Of a DNA stretch of 64,000 bases, positions 61,601 to 64,000 are shown piece by piece. The DNA is taken from positions 9,285,296 to 9,349,295 of the forward strand of contig NC_064035.1 in assembly GCF_932526225.1 (NCBI RefSeq), read 5' to 3'. The position numbers and the translations under genes are program-made. This stretch comes from Nematostella vectensis. Its lineage: Eukaryota; Cnidaria; Anthozoa; Actiniaria; Edwardsiidae. Positions within the stretch are counted from its first letter, which is position 1; each line of letters opens with the position of its first letter. The notes beneath the pieces are model-generated. The model ran no database searches and was not told the origin of the DNA. It was given only the letters and a program-made list of their open reading frames with translations.

Positions 61601-63894
61601 GTGCAAAATAAAGCAAGAGATACATTAGTATTAAGGTCCACATTTTCTTAAAGGCCTTCCTGATAATAAAGGAAACAAAATAGCTACACATTTCATTGAA
61701 TAATGCCACCTTTTATTACCGAGAAAACCATTTTTGACTCCAGAAATGCTGCAATCTCTGCAAAGTTGCCCTGCATGGCACAGTCACAAGCAGTCTGGTG
61801 CTCATTGTTTTCTTCATACAGAGGAGCCCCATGAGATACCAATAGCTAGGAACCAAAAGTGACTTTATCAGTTTAGGAATACAGTATCAGAGCAAGGAGT
61901 GAGACAGAAATCATGCTCAACCTTTCAGTACATCATTTGTCTTTTTTTTACAAAAAAATATGTCCTATCATTGTTATCAGCTACTCTCAATCATATTTTT
62001 GGGAGAGAAAACATTTCAGTAAATATTCTACTTTTGGGTTAGGTGGAAACATTATTTTTGGCCCCACACTTAACCTGCCTTAGAAAAAAATAGTTTTTTT
62101 TGGAAAATGTGGTATAAAAATGCAATTCTACAGTAATTACATAATGGTGGTAGTATGTAGTGTTAACTCTATGAAATTCGATGAAGATTAAAGCCGCATT
62201 GTCACTAGTTTACTTCCGGTCGATTACATAACAATCTCTGATGATTTTTAACGGAAAACGAGAAAAATATTTCAAAATATTGAAAGCAGTGTGTTTATTG
62301 GAAGTTTCTTTGAGGATGTGATTGATAATTTAGAGCGGATGGCCTGTTTAATATCTCGGATTTTAATAGATTCTTTTGTCTTTTAACGGTTGAGGTTTCC
62401 GTCAAACCTCCTGAAGTAAACTGGTGACAATGTGGCTTTAAATGTGTACCTGAATACACTGAAGTAAACCAGATGCTGCAGCATAGTGAAGAACAGTATT
62501 GCCTCTCTGGAAAATGATATTAGCAAAATGTTTTATGAATGCCAAACTATATAACAAAGGACCTTACTTTGCAGGTAGTGGGTGTGGACCAGAGCTCATG
62601 GGTGTGGTGCAGAGCATGGTACCAAAAGTTTGAGGATTAAATTTTAAAAACTGATTTTCGCGTTTAACAAGATTTTCTCAGATTTTCTCTCTACACATGG
62701 GGCATCCTTATTTGAGAAAAATTCAAGCAGAGCATCTACCCTGGCACCACCCATGTTTTTCTTGAGGAAGCTTCTCTACCCCTGTCCTTAGAAATATAAT
62801 TTTATTCAGATGAAAAAATATTTAAAAAAAAAATCATACAGTAGGTTGATAACTGGACAAAGGCATTTCAGCATTGAGGGGATCCAAAAGAAGAAGTTAT
62901 TGTTTTTATGCAGAATATACATCTTTAATAGTGTAGTATATGTATCTTTAAATGTCTTTCTATTCCTAAACTGAGATAAATGATGATAGCAACAACTTCT
63001 CAGAGATTTAGCTCTTGCATAAAATAGAAAGTTAACTCTTGTAGATATCTGCTCCAAGTGAATTGAAAATTGTATAGCAAAAAACCATCACGAAAGCATC
63101 TCTAGTCGAGACATCTGCGTCTGTGGCGCATTAGAACACACGTATTGCCCCTGGCACTTGGAATGGTTAAGAAGTCTGATCTGTCAATTAAGACTGGATA
63201 ATTTGCTTTTAATAACTTATGCTTGGGGATAACCAATGAAGATCTGTTCTATGACAATTAATATTTTACCGGAAACAGCGCTATGGAAATAGCGCTCACG
63301 ACAATTTGTTATTCACTTGACAGAGGTCTGTAATAATACAATTCAATAAAAAATAACAATGGTGGCGATGCACTGATAAAATATCAATACAAATAAGATT
63401 ATAATGCTAGGGTGGATAAGAACAAATATAATGGATTGTTTCACATCCCAAAAGCCTAAAAGATATATAAGTAAAATAAAAAAAACCCGAGATGGTTTTA
63501 TCTTATAAACGTGACTTACTTGGTCTTTAATGTGCACATCTAAAGAAGCGCTACAGTCCCCAGAGCACAGTAGAAGCGCCATACACTCCTTCCGGTGCTT
63601 GTCCACGGCCGGATCTTCACCTCTGGCTACCATACAAAGTAAATGACCACCCGTCTGGCTCAAAGAGTTTCTCTTGTTCGGATTCGCTCCCTCAGAAAGG
63701 AAATCACGTATGAAAGGCTTCATCCCGTAGAAACATGCGTAATGGAATATCGTATTGTGCTTAAGGTTTTCGCCATAGCTAAGATGGGGATCCAAGTTTC
63801 TCTTAATTTCGGGATACTTGAGGTATAATTGCATAGCCTCGATTTCCTCTCCTCTTTGTAGGGCTTTACGGAACTTGGATGATGTGCTACCCAT
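47226..63894 (-). CDS. ANKIB1: ANKIB1-like RING-IBR-RING E3 ubiquitin ligase, 24 exons
   Basis: Exons in transcript order: 63894-63520, 62506-62450, 61845-61720, 61489-61427, 60969-60892, 60784-60745, 60439-60356, 59455-59344, 58750-58669, 58511-58449, 55698-55526, 54620-54514, 54448-54367, 54008-53960, 53036-52963, 52711-52651, 52263-52177, 51716-51632, 51138-50990, 49621-49434, 49018-48976, 48840-48585, 48041-47799, 47374-47226. Total 2,826 nt, 941 residues, all in phase. Order: [12 protein letters not shown] start (Gly2 with Ser6, N-myristoylation-like), ankyrin repeats (about 45-185), linker, RING1 (about 282-331), IBR (about 370-430), RING2 with the catalytic Cys near 490 (TEGCNHMKC), helical region with [13 protein letters not shown], and C-terminal ubiquitin-interacting motifs. 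RBR ligases accept ubiquitin from E2 onto the RING2 cysteine before passing it to substrate. Human ANKIB1, from memory, is somewhat longer with the same order. The start has a good context (ACAATGG). Confidence 0.93.
48257..48475. repeat. Tandem duplication, 106-bp unit, in ANKIB1 intron 22
   Basis: Two copies of TAAACCCTGTATTGATTT through CACTTCCTTTTTCAATC, starting at 48257 and 48363. Each contains a doubled AAGCTTGGATTAAAAAAA motif. Intronic and non-coding. Confidence 0.85.
49860..50999. repeat. 89-bp minisatellite carrying copies of the ANKIB1 exon 19 donor
   Basis: About twelve near-identical 89-bp units with exon-end positions at 50990, 50901, 50812 and so on to 50011, plus about two diverged units down to about 49860. 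On the minus strand each unit contains ACGATATTCGAACTGATCCAG's core (CGAACTGATCCAG) followed by GTGGGTCAC or GTTGGTCAC, meaning the last about 25-30 exon bases plus the donor. Only the unit at 50990 continues into the complete exon. Homogeneity is highest next to the exon. Confidence 0.93.
50990..52711 (-). CDS. ANKIB1: ANKIB1 exons 16-19: post-RING2 helical region
   Basis: Exons 52711-52651 ([20 protein letters not shown]), 52263-52177 ([20 protein letters not shown]), 51716-51632 ([20 protein letters not shown]) and 51138-50990 ([20 protein letters not shown] then GHFLTG and KTIFELIQ). These match the conserved helical extension after RING2 in ANKIB1 and other Ariadne-like RBR ligases. Exon 19's 5' edge is duplicated once at 51191-51231 and its 3' edge about twelve times downstream. 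Confidence 0.9.
51191..51231. repeat. Single duplicate of the ANKIB1 exon 19 acceptor edge
   Basis: GAACTTCGTGTCGACTTCC and CAAGTGACGTAGCTACACG repeat the sequence at 51107-51146 (one mismatch), 85 bp upstream in transcript terms. The copy contains the exon's first about 30 bases and its CGTGTAG acceptor. Confidence 0.85.
51799..52116. mobile_element. MITE with TATTAGACCCC termini in ANKIB1 intron 17
   Basis: The left end TATTAGACCCCTTCCCCACG and the inverted right end TATAAGACCCTTTCCTCACG match well. The inverted homology continues inward through ATCCG, TTTCGTTTGAAA and GCAACCTTTTT. About 318 bp, no coding potential. It fills most of the intron, 61 bp and 83 bp from the flanking exons. Confidence 0.75.
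52308..52535. mobile_element. TTAA MITE, copy 3 (left end truncated)
   Basis: Begins at CGGTCGATTACGTAACAATC, lacking the first about 30 bp of the element, and ends at an intact GTGACAATGCGGCTTTAA. The body is nearly identical to copies 1 and 4. It lies 45 bp upstream of ANKIB1 exon 17 in transcript terms. Confidence 0.85.
52963..55698 (-). CDS. ANKIB1: ANKIB1 exons 11-15: IBR and RING2 with catalytic cysteine
   Basis: Exons 55698-55526 ([31 protein letters not shown]), 54620-54514 ([15 protein letters not shown]), 54448-54367 ([17 protein letters not shown]), 54008-53960 ([16 protein letters not shown]) and 53036-52963 ([18 protein letters not shown]). All zinc-binding Cys/His positions of IBR and RING2 that I can align are present, as is the acceptor cysteine in EGCNHMKC. 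Exon 14 is only 49 nt and encodes that cysteine. It ends ACTAAG|GTATTT at the start of the 42-bp array. Confidence 0.92.
53084..53970. repeat. 42-bp minisatellite carrying copies of the ANKIB1 exon 14 donor
   Basis: About 21 units of GGTAGCAGGTTGCCTGATGG plus TTGCAGGATAAATACCTTA. On the minus strand each unit reads TAAG|GTATTTATCCTG or AAG/TAG variants, repeating the exon 14 donor. The unit is 14 codons, so it is open on both strands ([12 protein letters not shown] on plus, [12 protein letters not shown] on minus); these frames are repeat artefacts unless intron sequence is retained. Confidence 0.93.
55251..55348. repeat. Fold-back element in ANKIB1 intron 10-11 flank
   Basis: About 36-bp inverted arms: TAATCATACGATTTCTCG with AATTTGGAAATAATTT on the left, and the complement, AAATTATTTCCAAATT through CGTATGATTA, on the right. 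They enclose about 25 bp. It lies in the intron after exon 11. No target duplication is evident. Confidence 0.6.
55806..58395. repeat. 30-bp minisatellite, about 2.6 kb, in ANKIB1 intron 10
   Basis: Roughly 85 units of TGACCGTGACGTGATCGTG plus TTGGTGCTG, with common variants (CTGCTGCTG, GCTGGGCCG, GTGTGGTGACG). Higher-order blocks repeat with shared variants. Because 30 bp is a multiple of three, the minus strand stays open for over 300 codons with S/T/H/R/Q/P/V-rich decapeptides. The array begins about 54 bp beyond the exon 10 donor and does not contain an exon edge. Confidence 0.93.
58449..59455 (-). CDS. ANKIB1: ANKIB1 exons 8-10: RING1
   Basis: Exon 8 (59455-59344) gives [20 protein letters not shown] followed by [11 protein letters not shown], exon 9 (58750-58669) gives [20 protein letters not shown] followed by CNTLVPL, and exon 10 (58511-58449) gives [20 protein letters not shown] followed by K. 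The eight RING ligands are C-x2-C, C-x-H-x2-C-x2-C and C-x4-C. The exon 8 acceptor must be TTGACAG at 59457-59456, because the nearby TTTGCAG would put RING1 out of frame with exon 7. This choice places the acceptor inside the last unit of the 27-bp array. Confidence 0.85.
58959..59188. mobile_element. MITE with long imperfect inverted repeats in ANKIB1 intron 8
   Basis: The left arm TTTAGAGCCGAATTCGTTG with TTGCGCGAC matches the inverted right arm GCTGAATTCGTTGTTGCGCG; inward blocks (TCTCGTTTCGAAATAGCGCG and its partner) extend the inverted homology to about 75 bp. About 230 bp, no coding capacity. Confidence 0.7.
59443..59880. repeat. 27-bp minisatellite carrying copies of the ANKIB1 exon 8 acceptor
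   Basis: About 16 units of CCTGTCAATCAAACTATGAA plus ATCATAG. On the minus strand every unit ends TTTGATTGACAG|G, the acceptor that exon 8 phase requires. The unit next to the exon (59451-59477) is the functional one by this reading. Plus-strand frames encode only CQSNYEMIA repeats. Confidence 0.85.
60356..60606 (-). pseudogene. ANKIB1: ANKIB1 exon 7 (60439-60356) with a degenerate partial exon copy at 60530-60606
   Basis: The real exon reads [20 protein letters not shown]. About 110 bp upstream in transcript order, TTTTCACAG|AATGGTCCTGTGACC translates in the equivalent frame to [12 protein letters not shown] before decaying. The downstream-in-plus flanks (AGCAAGCTGTACCAT against AGCAAGCTTTGCCAT) also match, so exon edge and intron were duplicated together. 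The copy lacks a good donor and is probably dead. Confidence 0.7.
60745..63894 (-). CDS. ANKIB1: ANKIB1 exons 1-6: myristoylation-like start and ankyrin repeats
   Basis: Exon 1 (63894-63520) contains [19 protein letters not shown] and [20 protein letters not shown], both ankyrin-type. Exon 2 (62506-62450) gives [19 protein letters not shown], exon 3 (61845-61720) [20 protein letters not shown] followed by DCA, exon 4 (61489-61427) a linker, exon 5 (60969-60892) [20 protein letters not shown] and exon 6 (60784-60745) [13 protein letters not shown]. The exon 5 acceptor is TTGTAG at 60971-60970; the closer CACAG would introduce a stop. Bases 63895-64000 are upstream sequence with no recognised element. 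Confidence 0.9.
62188..62441. mobile_element. TTAA MITE, copy 4
   Basis: Full-length copy with TTAA at both ends, AAAGCCGCATTGTCACTAG on the left and GTGACAATGTGGCTTTAA on the right. The right TTAA begins 8 bases after the exon 2 splice junction (CAG|GTACACAT-TTAA on the minus strand), so insertion just spared the donor. Confidence 0.88.
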
Positions 63895-64000
63895 TGTTGG
63901 GTTTCAAACCTCTTGCGGTTAGACGATGGAAAACCTTGAGCCACGAGGTAACAGAGTAGAATAAAACTTGATAGTGTTGCGTGCCTTTGGCTAGCCAAGC

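Overview
The window is metazoan nuclear DNA, most likely from an anthozoan cnidarian (sea-anemone-like). The evidence is an intron-rich architecture with GT-AG splice sites, a very large classical cadherin with an EGF/laminin-G block of the non-vertebrate type, an animal ANKIB1 ubiquitin ligase, and many MITEs and minisatellites. The species assignment is inference. All three recognisable genes lie on the minus strand. I rebuilt their exon chains by hand from splice sites and reading phase; every junction keeps frame.

Layout in plus coordinates. (1) 1-12455: the 5' part of a patatin-like phospholipase gene (six exons found, 12455 down to 4776, active site intact). Its 3' exons were not found. 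Its 4.4-kb intron 5 holds MITEs, a tandem repeat and a LINE scrap. (2) 12456-20506: about 8 kb without a convincing gene, holding a MITE, a cluster of CRE-like palindromic repeats and a G-rich higher-order minisatellite. (3) 20507-44431: a classical cadherin of 23 exons and about 4,795 residues. It has a signal peptide, about 31 cadherin repeats, a membrane-proximal EGF/LamG region with a 70-residue serine tract, one membrane helix, and a tail with two p120-type motifs and a beta-catenin-binding end. (4) 44432-47225: intergenic. (5) 47226-63894: an ANKIB1 orthologue of 24 exons and about 941 residues. It has ankyrin repeats, RING1-IBR-RING2 with the catalytic cysteine, ubiquitin-interacting motifs and an extra cysteine cluster.

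The most striking pattern is that most of the intragenic minisatellites are anchored on exon-intron boundaries and have copied the real splice site with a few exon bases. Clear cases are ANKIB1 exon 14 (42-bp unit, about 21 donor copies), ANKIB1 exon 19 (89-bp unit, about 12 donor copies), ANKIB1 exon 8 (27-bp unit, acceptor copies), cadherin exon 19 (three extra donors) and cadherin exon 17 (two extra acceptors). Smaller edge duplications flank ANKIB1 exons 7 and 19. These arrays place rows of decoy splice sites beside functional exons. The 42-bp array preserves frame and follows the exon that carries the ligase's catalytic cysteine.

The phospholipase would act on lipids, the cadherin at cell-cell junctions through catenins, and ANKIB1 in ubiquitin transfer. 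Nothing here shows that the three work in one pathway; their adjacency may be chance.
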